Source of the DNA: Fulvivirga marina
GTDB lineage: Bacteria > Bacteroidota > Bacteroidia > Cytophagales > Cyclobacteriaceae
Assembly: GCF_016775155.1 (NCBI RefSeq)
Contig: NZ_JAEUGD010000003.1
Span: 1-50,679, forward strand
DNA: 50,679 nucleotides
Reading direction: 5' to 3'
The notes beneath the pieces were generated by a model. The model did not search any database and had not been told where the DNA came from. It saw only the letters and a program-made list of their open reading frames with translations. Below, piece by piece: positions 1 through 8,774 of this stretch (the first letter of the stretch is position 1; the number at the start of each line of letters is the position of its first letter). The position numbers were made by a program, and so were the translations under genes.

Positions 1-21
1 CGTCGCCAGATTTTATCAATG

Positions 22-51
22 AAACCCTGTTCATTATGAACAGGGTTTTTT
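22..51 (+). terminator. Rho-independent terminator
   Basis: A perfect 12-bp inverted repeat (22-33 with 37-48) has a 3-nt loop and runs into a T tract on the plus strand. It should end a transcript from a gene lying left of the window. The last bases of that gene (1-21) are too short to identify. Confidence 0.8.
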
Positions 52-52
52 G

Positions 53-351
53 TTTTATAGACCTTACCATTCTAAGTTGCATAATGTCGTTAAATAACAA
101 TTGTCTACACGTGGTAAGAGTTAACGCTACTCAAGGAATACCATATTAGCATGGAACATGTCTGAAGGATCCTTAATCCTTACATAAATACTACCTGTAT
201 GATTAGTTCGTTAACCTTTGATTGTTTTTATAGGTCTTTTGATAAGTAGTATGTCTTAATAGAAAGACTTTTAACAACTGCCAGGAATGAACAAGCTGTT
301 AAACATTATGTTTTAAGAAATATTAGTTAAGAAGTTGCGAATGGCTTCTGG
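53..351. other. Intergenic stretch with no recognised feature
   Basis: About 300 bases between the terminator and the end of the M16 gene. I see no convincing reading frame, no RNA-gene fold and no promoter box tied to a gene. A 10-bp palindrome at 165-174 (AAGGATCCTT) is the only symmetry noted and is probably chance. Confidence 0.5.
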
Positions 352-1620
352 TTAACCTATGATAACTTGATTTAGAGAGCCTGGCTTCAGATATTTATTG
401 GCTATTTCCTGTATTTCTTCACTTGTGATTTCTTCAATAGTCGAAAGGTAACGGTCATAGTAGCTATACTCCAGACCGTGGATATGTATGTTTTTAAATT
501 TTTCAGCTAGAGAAAATGCCGAGCTTAATTTGGATTGGAAGTGTCCAACCATATGGTTTTTAACCGTATCCAGTTCATGTTGCTCTACAGGAGTGTTACA
601 AAGAATATGTAGCTCTTTGTTTACTTCATCTATGGTATCTTGAACAAACTCCTTTTTAACGTCGGTTCCAATAACTATATAGCTATTGTGTTTTAAAGCG
701 ACTATACTTGAATATATACCGTAAGTGAAGCCTTTATCCTCTCGAATGTTTTTCATCAATCTAGAGCCAAAGTAGCCGCCAAAAACATGACTTGTTATTA
801 GCAATGGAATATAGTCGGGGTGTGTCTTTTTGACCGTATGCGTTCCTATACGTATTGATGATTGTAATGCTCCTGCTTTTTCCTTCTTAATAGTTGATGG
901 CGGAGCATCAGCTAAGGTAAATAGGCTTTCATGGATGTTATCTGTTGATGTTGTAGCTTGTTTGAATGCACGGTTAATAATATTGATACTGGAGGAACTT
1001 ACCTGGCCGGAAGCAATAAGTTCTATAGACGTTAAATGTTCTTTGTGAAACCTCTTAAGTTCCTCTTGGCTACGACCGCTCAAATCCTCTTCAGTGATTA
1101 TTTTTCCATAGGGGTGATTCTTACCGAATAGTAGGTTCCTGAATGTTTTGGATGCGACTATGTTTGTACGCTCTTGCTGTAGTTTAAGTTGCTGTACTTC
1201 AATCTGTTTGATCCTTTTTAGCTCATTCTCGGGAAATGTAGGTGTAAATATCATTTCAACCAGATAAGGAAGAAGCGTTTCAAGGTGTTTTGGTAAACAG
1301 TATAGACTTACAGATGGAGCATCAAATGAAGGGTTTAATTCAAGAAATGCACCGTACTGAGCAAAGTGGTTTGCAAGCTGATTTGATGTGAAGGATACTG
1401 TTCCTTCTCGCAACATTTTCAAGGCTAGAAGAGAGGTGCCGGTTTTATTTTCATGATATGTTCCTCCAAAAGGAAACATTATCTCTAGTTTAATAACAGG
1501 CTGGCTTCCTTCATCTAAAAGAAAAAGCGGAATACCACTATCCAGGGTGTGCCGCTTTACTTTTGGAAACTTTATTTGATACGAAGAAGTGTGGCTCGGT
1601 GCTACAGATCGATTTAACAT
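352..1620 (-). CDS. M16 family peptidase subunit, R/Y half without zinc motif
   Basis: A 422-residue, two-lobed pitrilysin/insulinase-type protein. The HxxEH zinc motif is lost: the aligned positions read L64-L-A-L67-K68. The C-terminal lobe keeps the substrate-binding pair R293/Y300 (NIREDKGFTYG). In the M16B subfamily some enzymes are heterodimers in which one chain brings zinc and the other brings R/Y; this chain is the second kind. The zinc-bearing chain is at 45339-46589 and lacks R/Y. There is no obvious signal peptide, so it may be cytoplasmic or periplasmic. It is the last gene of the porU-porV operon, 3 nt after porV. The family call is firm; the partner is inferred. Confidence 0.85.
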   Translation of the reverse strand: MLNRSVAPSHTSSYQIKFPKVKRHTLDSGIPLFLLDEGSQPVIKLEIMFPFGGTYHENKTGTSLLALKMLREGTVSFTSNQLANHFAQYGAFLELNPSFDAPSVSLYCLPKHLETLLPYLVEMIFTPTFPENELKRIKQIEVQQLKLQQERTNIVASKTFRNLLFGKNHPYGKIITEEDLSGRSQEELKRFHKEHLTSIELIASGQVSSSSINIINRAFKQATTSTDNIHESLFTLADAPPSTIKKEKAGALQSSIRIGTHTVKKTHPDYIPLLITSHVFGGYFGSRLMKNIREDKGFTYGIYSSIVALKHNSYIVIGTDVKKEFVQDTIDEVNKELHILCNTPVEQHELDTVKNHMVGHFQSKLSSAFSLAEKFKNIHIHGLEYSYYDRYLSTIEEITSEEIQEIANKYLKPGSLNQVIIG

Positions 1621-1623
1621 AGA

Positions 1624-2784
1624 TTAATCTACAACAGATTCTTCATCCTTACTACCTTTGTCAAAGTTGAAAAGGAGTGTGAATCGAAGCGTTTCAGCTA
1701 ACGGATGCTCCTGTTCTTTAGGTACTAGGTAGGCAAAGTCAATTCCGAAAACCTGATATCTGAAGCCTAGCCCTAGGGTCAGATATTTTCTGTTTCCTTT
1801 ATCCTCCGATTCGAAGAAATAGCCTACACGAGCAGCAAATGTATTGTTGTACCAATATTCAGCTCCTGCAGAAACGGTTACTTCTTTCAACTCTTCACTA
1901 AATCCGTCTTCGGCATCACCAAATGAACCAAACATACCACTCAAAAGCGATTTGTCACTTTGGGCTGAGTCCAGCTGAGGGCTTGGTACCATTAATTTAT
2001 TGAGATCAACACCAAAAGTCAACTTGTTATACGGATCTAGGTTAGTGGTGAATGCACCCCCTAATCTAAGATTAGTTGGGATAAAATCTTTATTGCTTTC
2101 GTCAGAGTAAGTAAGCTTAGAGCCAATATTAGAGATTACTGCAGCCAGAGCCAGATTAGAATTGCTTCCACTTAACAGCAAGTCTTTATCATAGAAAACT
2201 GCAATATCAGCCGCGATACTATTACCTGGCTTTGCTTCTACACCACCTGAAGAAAAGCTTCCTGTGAGGTTTGAATGAATATATCTACCGGCAACACCGA
2301 TACTTAGGTTTTGCGTTAACATTCTTGAATATGCTGCATCGAATGAAAACTCTCTAGGATTAAACTGACCTTCGTCACCACCTTGCTCATTGGTGAAAAA
2401 TATTTCACCCAAATCAAAGTAGCGCATAGACATGGCTACAGCCTGTTCTTTTGAAAATTTGTAATAACCAGATAGGTAAGTAATAGACATGTCATTTATA
2501 ATTTTACCTAGCCATGGTGTATAGGAAAGGGAGAACCCTATATTATTTTCAATAAAAACAAGTTTTGCAGGGTTCCAGTATATGGAGTTCGCATCAGGGG
2601 ACGTAGCTGCTCCGACATCCGCCATCCCTCCGGCGCGAGCGTCAGGTGTAATGGTGAGAAAAGGAACTGCTGTGGTAATTACTCTTCTCGAAGAATCTTG
2701 ACCGACAATACCCTGAGCTTGAGATGTATAACCTGTTAATACTGATAAAATGACCGCCGAGACGAGCGTAAATAACCTTTTCAT
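1624..2784 (-). CDS. porV: Type IX secretion outer-membrane protein PorV (LptO)
   Basis: A FadL-like outer-membrane beta-barrel of the PorV family, which shuttles type IX cargo from the translocon to the PorU sortase. The mature N-terminus has the family-typical ITTAVPFLTITPDARAGGMA followed by DVGAATSPDANSIYWNPAKL; the rest is alternating strands with many glycines and aromatics. I place the start at 2784 because the resulting MKRLFTLVSAVILSVLTG is a good signal peptide ending before TSQAQG; an upstream in-frame ATG at 2805 would add seven residues. It follows porU closely (27 nt, or 6 nt with the upstream start) and precedes the M16 gene by 3 nt, so these are co-transcribed. Confidence 0.93.
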   Translation of the reverse strand: MKRLFTLVSAVILSVLTGYTSQAQGIVGQDSSRRVITTAVPFLTITPDARAGGMADVGAATSPDANSIYWNPAKLVFIENNIGFSLSYTPWLGKIINDMSITYLSGYYKFSKEQAVAMSMRYFDLGEIFFTNEQGGDEGQFNPREFSFDAAYSRMLTQNLSIGVAGRYIHSNLTGSFSSGGVEAKPGNSIAADIAVFYDKDLLLSGSNSNLALAAVISNIGSKLTYSDESNKDFIPTNLRLGGAFTTNLDPYNKLTFGVDLNKLMVPSPQLDSAQSDKSLLSGMFGSFGDAEDGFSEELKEVTVSAGAEYWYNNTFAARVGYFFESEDKGNRKYLTLGLGFRYQVFGIDFAYLVPKEQEHPLAETLRFTLLFNFDKGSKDEESVVD

Positions 2785-2811
2785 GTGACTTCTGTTAGCA
2801 AACAAATATAA

Positions 2812-5800
2812 TTAATTAATAAGAATAAGCTTTTCATATCCTTGATTTTTTCCCCCATCCGACATAGAACGTACCATGATCTTAAATAAGTATATTCCTC
2901 CCGGAACTTTTTGTCCAAAGATATTTGTGCCGTCCCAATTGAAAAGCTCTATATCTGATGTACTTCCTTGTATCTCAAAACTCATGTCTCTTAATATTTC
3001 ACCTGATCTGGAGATTATCTGGAGATTGACCTGAAGATCTTCGCCGGATCGGCTATGCTCAAAAGCAATGGTAGTATTGCTGGAAAAAGGGTTGGGGAAA
3101 GCCCTTAAATTCGATAACGAAATGCTCCCTTCCTCACCTACAACGAATTCGATTTCACTTTTGCCTGGGTTGTTGTAGGTATCCCAGGCCTTTAGTGTTA
3201 GTGTATGTTTCCCTTTTTCTAGGTTATTAAGTGGAAAGGAAACCCATCCGGTTTTGTAGGTGTTTTGAGAAGCTATATAATATTCATTAAGGTTATAAAC
3301 GTTTTTGTCATCCAATATGGCAGTGATATTGTTTCCGACTCCGTATCCTGAAATATTAATGCCACTTTCATCTGATAGCCTAGCAACCAACATCGTATTA
3401 GGGTTGACTTCTCCGGTGCCTCGGTATGTGCTATCTCCCAGATACAGTTGAATATTAGGTCCCGTATTATCCTGAGGTGGGTTTATAGCCGTACCTCCCA
3501 CAACAATTTCTATATCAGAGCCATTTGCATCGTCATTTTGAGTTTTTTGGAATGCGTATAAACTGATCTTACCTGTTCCTGCTTGGTAAGAAATATTTTT
3601 AGGTACAACAAATTCGACGGTAAATTCTCCATTACTAATCGTTGATGTTCCTCTGAAAATGACATTTTTACGAGACTTGTACGTATAAGGGGTGTTTTCC
3701 TGGCCAAGTGTTACGAACTCAGACTCCTTATCATAAATGACGGTCTCTAAGGTTCCGTTAAATTCGGTGCTTTTTAAACCATCCACTTCCTGGATTTCTC
3801 CTTGGATTTTAACTTTACTTAAAGCTTTAAGCGTATCTGATTTATTCGCGTTGCCGTTAATTGACGTTAACACAACTTTCTTTTTTGGATAGCTGAGCCT
3901 TAGGGAGGGATCCCCTAGCAAACCAAAGTTTCTGTTTCCTACTTTATTGGCATCAATGGCTTTGTCCACGCTATTATTTTTTGTGATCCTTATAATATCA
4001 CCAAGTCTTGGGTATTGGTCATCCGTGATTCTAAACAACTCGTTATAGAAGGCTTTATTCAAAGCAAAATTAGAGCTTGAAAATACAGGTCTACAAGTAC
4101 TTATAATGCCAATACCTCCTCCTTTAGAATTGGTTACTAGCTTTTCTCCTCCTGAGATCAGAGTTGGGTCATCATGTCGACCAAACTCACAAGTGGCGGT
4201 AACAAATAGAGGGAGCCTTTTAATGTTATCCCATTTTCTTATCATTACAGTATCCAATATTTCTTCTTCGGTCCAGCCGACTTCTCTTCCGTGCCCTGTA
4301 AAATTTATTACCAATGCGCCTTTACTCACTAATTTGGTTAGTGCTTCTTTAGCTTTAGGTGAGGTCTGTTTGCTAGGGGTGGAGATTTGAGGATAAGCGT
4401 CCAAAAAGAACTTATTGTAATTGAAGTCTGAAAATGCAGTATCGATCAATACTGTTAATTGATCCGATTGTGATGTGTGCGTATTGGCGTCTCCATCATC
4501 AGCCACAAATGCTATATCATTTCGCCAATGTCCCAAAGCTTCTGGGTCGGTGCTATAACTTATAAGCTTATCTACCACTGTTTTAGCCTGTTTTAGGCTG
4601 GTAACTGGTAATCGTCCGACTCCTATTTCCATAGTATGGTTGCCTCCCGACTTCTCTTGCCATTCACCTTCATCTGATTCCATAAAACCAAAATAGTCAT
4701 CTGAGGTATAGGTGTCTAGCGGGTATAGAGAGTTTCTTGATTCATATACAGGAACATAATTGTTGTTCTTTTGTAGAATATTTTTATAATCGTAGGAGCC
4801 TCTTCCAAATAACAAAAGGTATTTAAGCCTGTTGGTTTTGCCGTATAAGTATTTGGTATAATCTCTAATGGCTGTGACATCCTGTTTGCCACTTGAAAAC
4901 TCGTTATAGACTTGTTCCGTTGTTACTACTGCTACGCTAAGGTTATCATTAGACCTTCTGAATTGTGCCAGCCTTTTGGCTTCAGGTAAAAAGTTTGGGT
5001 GAGTTACTATTAGTAAATCAGGAGTACTGATCCCTCGAATATTTTGATTAGGAATCTTTATAATTTCCGGGGTGAGCAGTTTGGCCGGATCGAAAGCTAT
5101 AAACTCCTTTATCGCAGATGTTTCAGTTCCAAAAGAAGCTTTACCCTGATTAAAAGTAAATGGCTGGTTTTTAGCAGCTAAGGGATCTGATATATCCCAA
5201 ATCATAGTTTGTGCTGTAGCATCAGAAATTTCAAAAGTACTGCTAGTGTTGTTGCTGCTTTCAGTTGATCTGAATATGGTCATGCTCTGGGTTAACTTGA
5301 GATGACATTTAGCCTCTATGATAAGGTAATCAAGGAAACCAGCAGCATACCCGGAGCTGTTTCCTATATACTCCAGTTTAACCGCAAGATTGCCACTTCC
5401 AATATCATTTGAATTAAGCATAAACTGACTCAAATCCTCATTGCCTTTAACACTATATAAATATTGCTTTTTGTTAAAGTCAGGAATGCTTCCTATAATT
5501 TGTTCTCCTGCAGCAATATCATTAAGAGTCAGCTTGAATTTAGATTCAGCAAAAGACTGGGCCATTACTGCTGATGTAACTGTAACAGTGGTATTTGGAA
5601 TAAGTCCATCTATTTTGAAATTATAGGTTTGTATCCCGGGATTGCTTTCATACCATTTCCGTCCAGAGCCAAGAATGTTCTTCTCATCTACCTCATGGTA
5701 CCTAAAAGTGTTGTAACTCTGTATTTTAGGGAAACTTGTACCTAGGTTGGAACCGCTGGATATTCTTAGGCCGTTATCGGTACCGATCGTTAGAAAATAA

Positions 5801-6216
5801 TAATTCTGGTTAGAGTAAATATTATGCTGGTAGTTTAAAATACCTCCTTCATAGCTATATGAATCGGCTCCCTGAGCATATATGAGTATATAATCACCGT
5901 TGTCGAACTTTCCATCATTTTCCCCACTAATGTATATGGCATTTTGTGTCAGATCGGCAGGTCTTTCTATGCTGTTTGCTTGAGGGAGCATTCCGGAACC
6001 ATTTCCATAGACCTGGATTTTTCTTGGGTCAATGCTGGCTACATCAATGCCCATTTCCTGCAATTTACTGTGGGTGATTTTATAAACTCCATCTTTTTCA
6101 ATAGTTAGCTTGAACCAGTCACCCGAGGATAAAACCGAATTATCCTGGCTGATAGCAGCTTGTGAAAAAGTGAATAAATAAAACAGAATAATTATGACTC
6201 GTAAATTTCGGGTCAT
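2812..6216 (-). CDS. porU: Type IX secretion system sortase PorU
   Basis: An 1134-residue gingipain-like (C25) cysteine protease acting as the cell-surface sortase that removes the C-terminal domain of type IX cargo. A signal peptide (about 1-23, ending ISQ) leads into a long beta-rich N-terminal region and then the C25 domain with catalytic His642 (NFTGHGREVGW) and Cys676 (TATCEFGRHDDP). An Ig-like region and a terminal FlgD/CTD-like fold (NLRAFPNPF near 1040) follow. It sits upstream of porV in the same operon and 66 nt after pssA. Length matches family members. The catalytic residues are intact, so it should be active. The secreted VCBS protein at 14447 is a probable substrate. Confidence 0.95.
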   Translation of the reverse strand: MTRNLRVIIILFYLFTFSQAAISQDNSVLSSGDWFKLTIEKDGVYKITHSKLQEMGIDVASIDPRKIQVYGNGSGMLPQANSIERPADLTQNAIYISGENDGKFDNGDYILIYAQGADSYSYEGGILNYQHNIYSNQNYYFLTIGTDNGLRISSGSNLGTSFPKIQSYNTFRYHEVDEKNILGSGRKWYESNPGIQTYNFKIDGLIPNTTVTVTSAVMAQSFAESKFKLTLNDIAAGEQIIGSIPDFNKKQYLYSVKGNEDLSQFMLNSNDIGSGNLAVKLEYIGNSSGYAAGFLDYLIIEAKCHLKLTQSMTIFRSTESSNNTSSTFEISDATAQTMIWDISDPLAAKNQPFTFNQGKASFGTETSAIKEFIAFDPAKLLTPEIIKIPNQNIRGISTPDLLIVTHPNFLPEAKRLAQFRRSNDNLSVAVVTTEQVYNEFSSGKQDVTAIRDYTKYLYGKTNRLKYLLLFGRGSYDYKNILQKNNNYVPVYESRNSLYPLDTYTSDDYFGFMESDEGEWQEKSGGNHTMEIGVGRLPVTSLKQAKTVVDKLISYSTDPEALGHWRNDIAFVADDGDANTHTSQSDQLTVLIDTAFSDFNYNKFFLDAYPQISTPSKQTSPKAKEALTKLVSKGALVINFTGHGREVGWTEEEILDTVMIRKWDNIKRLPLFVTATCEFGRHDDPTLISGGEKLVTNSKGGGIGIISTCRPVFSSSNFALNKAFYNELFRITDDQYPRLGDIIRITKNNSVDKAIDANKVGNRNFGLLGDPSLRLSYPKKKVVLTSINGNANKSDTLKALSKVKIQGEIQEVDGLKSTEFNGTLETVIYDKESEFVTLGQENTPYTYKSRKNVIFRGTSTISNGEFTVEFVVPKNISYQAGTGKISLYAFQKTQNDDANGSDIEIVVGGTAINPPQDNTGPNIQLYLGDSTYRGTGEVNPNTMLVARLSDESGINISGYGVGNNITAILDDKNVYNLNEYYIASQNTYKTGWVSFPLNNLEKGKHTLTLKAWDTYNNPGKSEIEFVVGEEGSISLSNLRAFPNPFSSNTTIAFEHSRSGEDLQVNLQIISRSGEILRDMSFEIQGSTSDIELFNWDGTNIFGQKVPGGIYLFKIMVRSMSDGGKNQGYEKLILIN

Positions 6217-6282
6217 GGGAGATCGGTTTGATTATGAAGTAGCAACATGATATCCGTTTTAAACGTTTCCTGTCAGCTTATA

Positions 6283-6975
6283 TTATGTTACGCTTTGCTT
6301 ATTCACAGTGTTGTTTATTAGTGATAGACCGATATACGTAATAATAATAAGCGAAATAGCCAATATTTTAAATATCGCTATAAATAATACGCTTATGATC
6401 AGAAAGGTAAACCTTATCTTATTGTCTTTCCAGGAAAATGACTTGAACTTAAGTGCAAAAAGCTCTACAGGAGCGATGAGCAATAGTGAAAATACTATGG
6501 AAACTGCGAGCAATACCCAGATACTAACAAAGCTTGAGTAGTCTGAGGTAACAATAAATGCAAAAGAAGATATAAACAAAGCATTAGCCGGCGTAGGGAG
6601 GCCAATAAATACCGATTGCTGCCTTTCATCAATATTGAACTTGGCTAGCCTCAAGGCAGAGAATATTGCAATTGTAAAGGCTATGAAGGACAAGTATTCA
6701 TTTTCAGAATACTGACCGATCAAGTGATACATAATCACTGCAGGAAGGACTCCAAAGGTCACCATGTCGGCTAATGAATCTAATTCTTTGCCAATTGGAG
6801 AACTTACTTTTAACATTCTGGCAGCAAACCCATCGAAAAAATCCAGGACCATAGCGAGCCAAAGCAAGTACGTTGCGAAAATCAAATCACCTTTAAATGC
6901 AAAGACGATACCCAGACAACCACAGAAAAGGTTGCCGCAGGTAATAGTATTAGGGATATGTTTTTTGATATTCAA
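6283..6975 (-). CDS. pssA: CDP-diacylglycerol-serine O-phosphatidyltransferase
   Basis: A 230-residue integral membrane CDP-alcohol phosphatidyltransferase that makes phosphatidylserine, the precursor of phosphatidylethanolamine. The complete signature DG-x2-AR-x8-G-x3-D-x3-D is present (D45, D48, G49, A52, R53, G62, D66, D70). Several hydrophobic segments fill the remainder. The N-terminus (MNIKKHIPNTITCGNLFCGC) is typical of the type II bacterial enzyme. The start is 6 nt after the stop of the metallo-beta-lactamase-fold gene, so the two are coupled; porU follows. No phosphatidylserine decarboxylase gene is in the window. Confidence 0.93.
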   Translation of the reverse strand: MNIKKHIPNTITCGNLFCGCLGIVFAFKGDLIFATYLLWLAMVLDFFDGFAARMLKVSSPIGKELDSLADMVTFGVLPAVIMYHLIGQYSENEYLSFIAFTIAIFSALRLAKFNIDERQQSVFIGLPTPANALFISSFAFIVTSDYSSFVSIWVLLAVSIVFSLLLIAPVELFALKFKSFSWKDNKIRFTFLIISVLFIAIFKILAISLIIITYIGLSLINNTVNKQSVT

Positions 6976-6981
6976 AGCAAA

Positions 6982-7626
6982 TTAGGCTACAGCGCAGAAG
7001 GGATTTGATTTTTTTTCAGTTCCTACATTCGTGGCCGGACCATGTCCACAATAAACAGTGAAATCTTCACCCAATGGGAATATTTTTGAGTGGATGCTGT
7101 TGATCAATGTATCAAAGTCTCCACCAGGTAAATCTGTACGGCCAATACTACTCTGAAACAGCACATCCCCACCTATACATATTTTATCTGCTTTGCTAAT
7201 GAACGCAATATGTCCTGGGGCATGTCCGGGTACGAAAATTACATCTAGTTTTGATTCTCCAAATTCAACAATATCGCCTTCATCTAAATGCTGATCTACA
7301 GTGGCCTCTTCATAGTTAGTGAAGCCATAAGATGGTGCGTAGACCTTCACTGATCTCAAAGTTTGCTCGTCCAGTTGATGTACATAAAGTTCTACATTGA
7401 ATTCCTTCTTAACATATTCGTTGCCTAATACATGATCGATATGGCAATGGGTATTCAGTAGTTTAACCACTTTCAAGTCATTCTCAACAATAAAAGCTTT
7501 CAGCTCTTTCTTTTCATATTCTTCATAACACCCTGGGTCAATCACTACACATTCTTTAGTGTCATCATATAAAACATATGTGTTTTCCATGAATGGATTA
7601 AATACAAAAGACTTGATGTATATCAT
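6982..7626 (-). CDS. MBL-fold (glyoxalase II-like) metallohydrolase
   Basis: A 214-residue metallo-beta-lactamase-fold enzyme of the hydroxyacylglutathione-hydrolase group. Metal ligands are complete: THCHIDH, the later PGHAPGHI histidine, GGDVLF and CGHGPATNVG. The true substrate is unknown. This window also encodes bacillithiol synthase, so a bacillithiol thioester is one possibility (inference). I chose the start at 7626 (MIYIKSFVFNPF) rather than an ATG 51 nt upstream, because the extra segment is unlike the family. It is the first gene of the operon leading to pssA, porU, porV and the M16 protein. Confidence 0.88.
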   Translation of the reverse strand: MIYIKSFVFNPFMENTYVLYDDTKECVVIDPGCYEEYEKKELKAFIVENDLKVVKLLNTHCHIDHVLGNEYVKKEFNVELYVHQLDEQTLRSVKVYAPSYGFTNYEEATVDQHLDEGDIVEFGESKLDVIFVPGHAPGHIAFISKADKICIGGDVLFQSSIGRTDLPGGDFDTLINSIHSKIFPLGEDFTVYCGHGPATNVGTEKKSNPFCAVA

Positions 7627-7651
7627 TATGTTCTGCTTCTCTTTTATCAAA

Positions 7652-7680
7652 TTTGTCCAATAGAAACAAAAATACATTTT
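7652..7680 (+). promoter_or_regulatory. Putative promoter TTTG-N17-TACATTTT
   Basis: TTTG at 7652-7655 is followed after 17 nt by TACATTTT (one mismatch to TAnnTTTG), ending 14 nt before the FAD oxidoreductase start. It overlaps the opposing box, giving a compact divergent promoter region. Confidence 0.4.
7667..7674 (-). promoter_or_regulatory. Putative promoter -7 box (TATTTTTG)
   Basis: An exact TAnnTTTG box, the Bacteroidota sigma-A consensus, reading toward the metallo-beta-lactamase-fold gene and about 40 nt before its start. No clear TTG element lies at the expected upstream distance. Confidence 0.4.
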
Positions 7681-7694
7681 TATAAAGATTTTTA

Positions 7695-8774
7695 ATGCAT
7701 AATAGCCGTGAGATTGATTATATCATCGTAGGGCAGGGCCTAGCAGGTTCTACACTTTCGTATCAGCTTATAAAAGAGGGAAAAAACATATTGGTAATTG
7801 ATGAGGGCAACCCTCACACTTCTTCGAAAATTGCCGGCGGCCTTTACAACCCGGTGACTGGGCGAAAAATGGTGAAAACCTGGAAAGCTGACCTGTTGTT
7901 TCCTTACTTGATTAATTTCTATAAGGAGATGGAACAGCTTTGCTCGTCCAGGTTTCTGGTGGATATCCCAATTTACCGCCCATTTATCTCTATGGAGGAA
8001 CAGAATGAGTGGATGGGCAAAAGTTCGACGATAGAATATGCTCCCTATATTAAGAAGGTTCATTGCAAGTCACTTTACTCATTTGCCAATGACCCTTTCG
8101 GGGGTATCGAACTGTTACAGTCGGGCTATCTTGATATACCTATATTTTTGGAATCATTCAGGGATTATTTGAGCAGTAATGAGCAGTTGGATGATTCTCA
8201 ATTTGAAAGTGATAGCCTTATTGTGGAGAAGTCCTTTGTGCGATACAAAGGCACAAAAGCACGAAGGATAATTTTTTGCGATGGTTTAAACAGCGTGAAA
8301 CAAGGGCATTTTCAATGGCTGCCTTTTAGCCCTGTAAAAGGTGAAGTGTTACGAATAAAGTCAGACTTTAAGTTAAACAACATCCTTAACCGTGGAGTTT
8401 TCGTAGTACCATTAGAAAATGGTCTTTTTCGGGTTGGTTCAAATTACGATAATCATGATTTGACCTCGGTGCCCACTGAAAAGGCTAGAGCTGAAATAAC
8501 CGGCCGTTTGAGCGACTTAGCAAATATTAGCTATGACATTGTTGAGCAGGTTGCCGGAATACGACCAGCTACCAGAGATAGAAGACCATTTTTAGGACTG
8601 CATCCTGATTATGAAACTATTGGAGTATTTAATGGGTTAGGAACTAAGGGTGTGTCTTTAGCTCCATACTTTTCAAATCACTTGATGAGGTTTTTGGAAT
8701 ATGGAGAAGAACTCAGTTCTGAGGTCAATATTAATCGCTATTTTTCGTTATATTACGATTCTCTAAAAAATTGA
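7695..8774 (+). CDS. FAD-dependent oxidoreductase, DAO family
   Basis: A 359-residue flavoprotein with an N-terminal Rossmann motif (VGQGLAGSTLSYQL, then the acidic end of beta-2 in VIDEG) and a C-terminal FAD-contact segment (GIRPATRDRRPFLG, then NGLGTKG). This places it in the D-amino-acid oxidase/glycine oxidase superfamily. The substrate cannot be read from the sequence. The FAD domain of MnmC, which finishes tRNA wobble modification, belongs to the same superfamily, and a standalone MnmD is encoded at 44156; a functional link is speculative. The stop codon directly abuts the ATG of the next gene, so translation is probably coupled. Confidence 0.85.
   Translation: MHNSREIDYIIVGQGLAGSTLSYQLIKEGKNILVIDEGNPHTSSKIAGGLYNPVTGRKMVKTWKADLLFPYLINFYKEMEQLCSSRFLVDIPIYRPFISMEEQNEWMGKSSTIEYAPYIKKVHCKSLYSFANDPFGGIELLQSGYLDIPIFLESFRDYLSSNEQLDDSQFESDSLIVEKSFVRYKGTKARRIIFCDGLNSVKQGHFQWLPFSPVKGEVLRIKSDFKLNNILNRGVFVVPLENGLFRVGSNYDNHDLTSVPTEKARAEITGRLSDLANISYDIVEQVAGIRPATRDRRPFLGLHPDYETIGVFNGLGTKGVSLAPYFSNHLMRFLEYGEELSSEVNINRYFSLYYDSLKN

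Noticed and set aside
1-21. Possible end of a tRNA (CGTCGCCA) or of a short C-terminal coding tail
   Set aside because: Only 21 bases precede the terminator; neither a tRNA fold nor a protein family can be judged.
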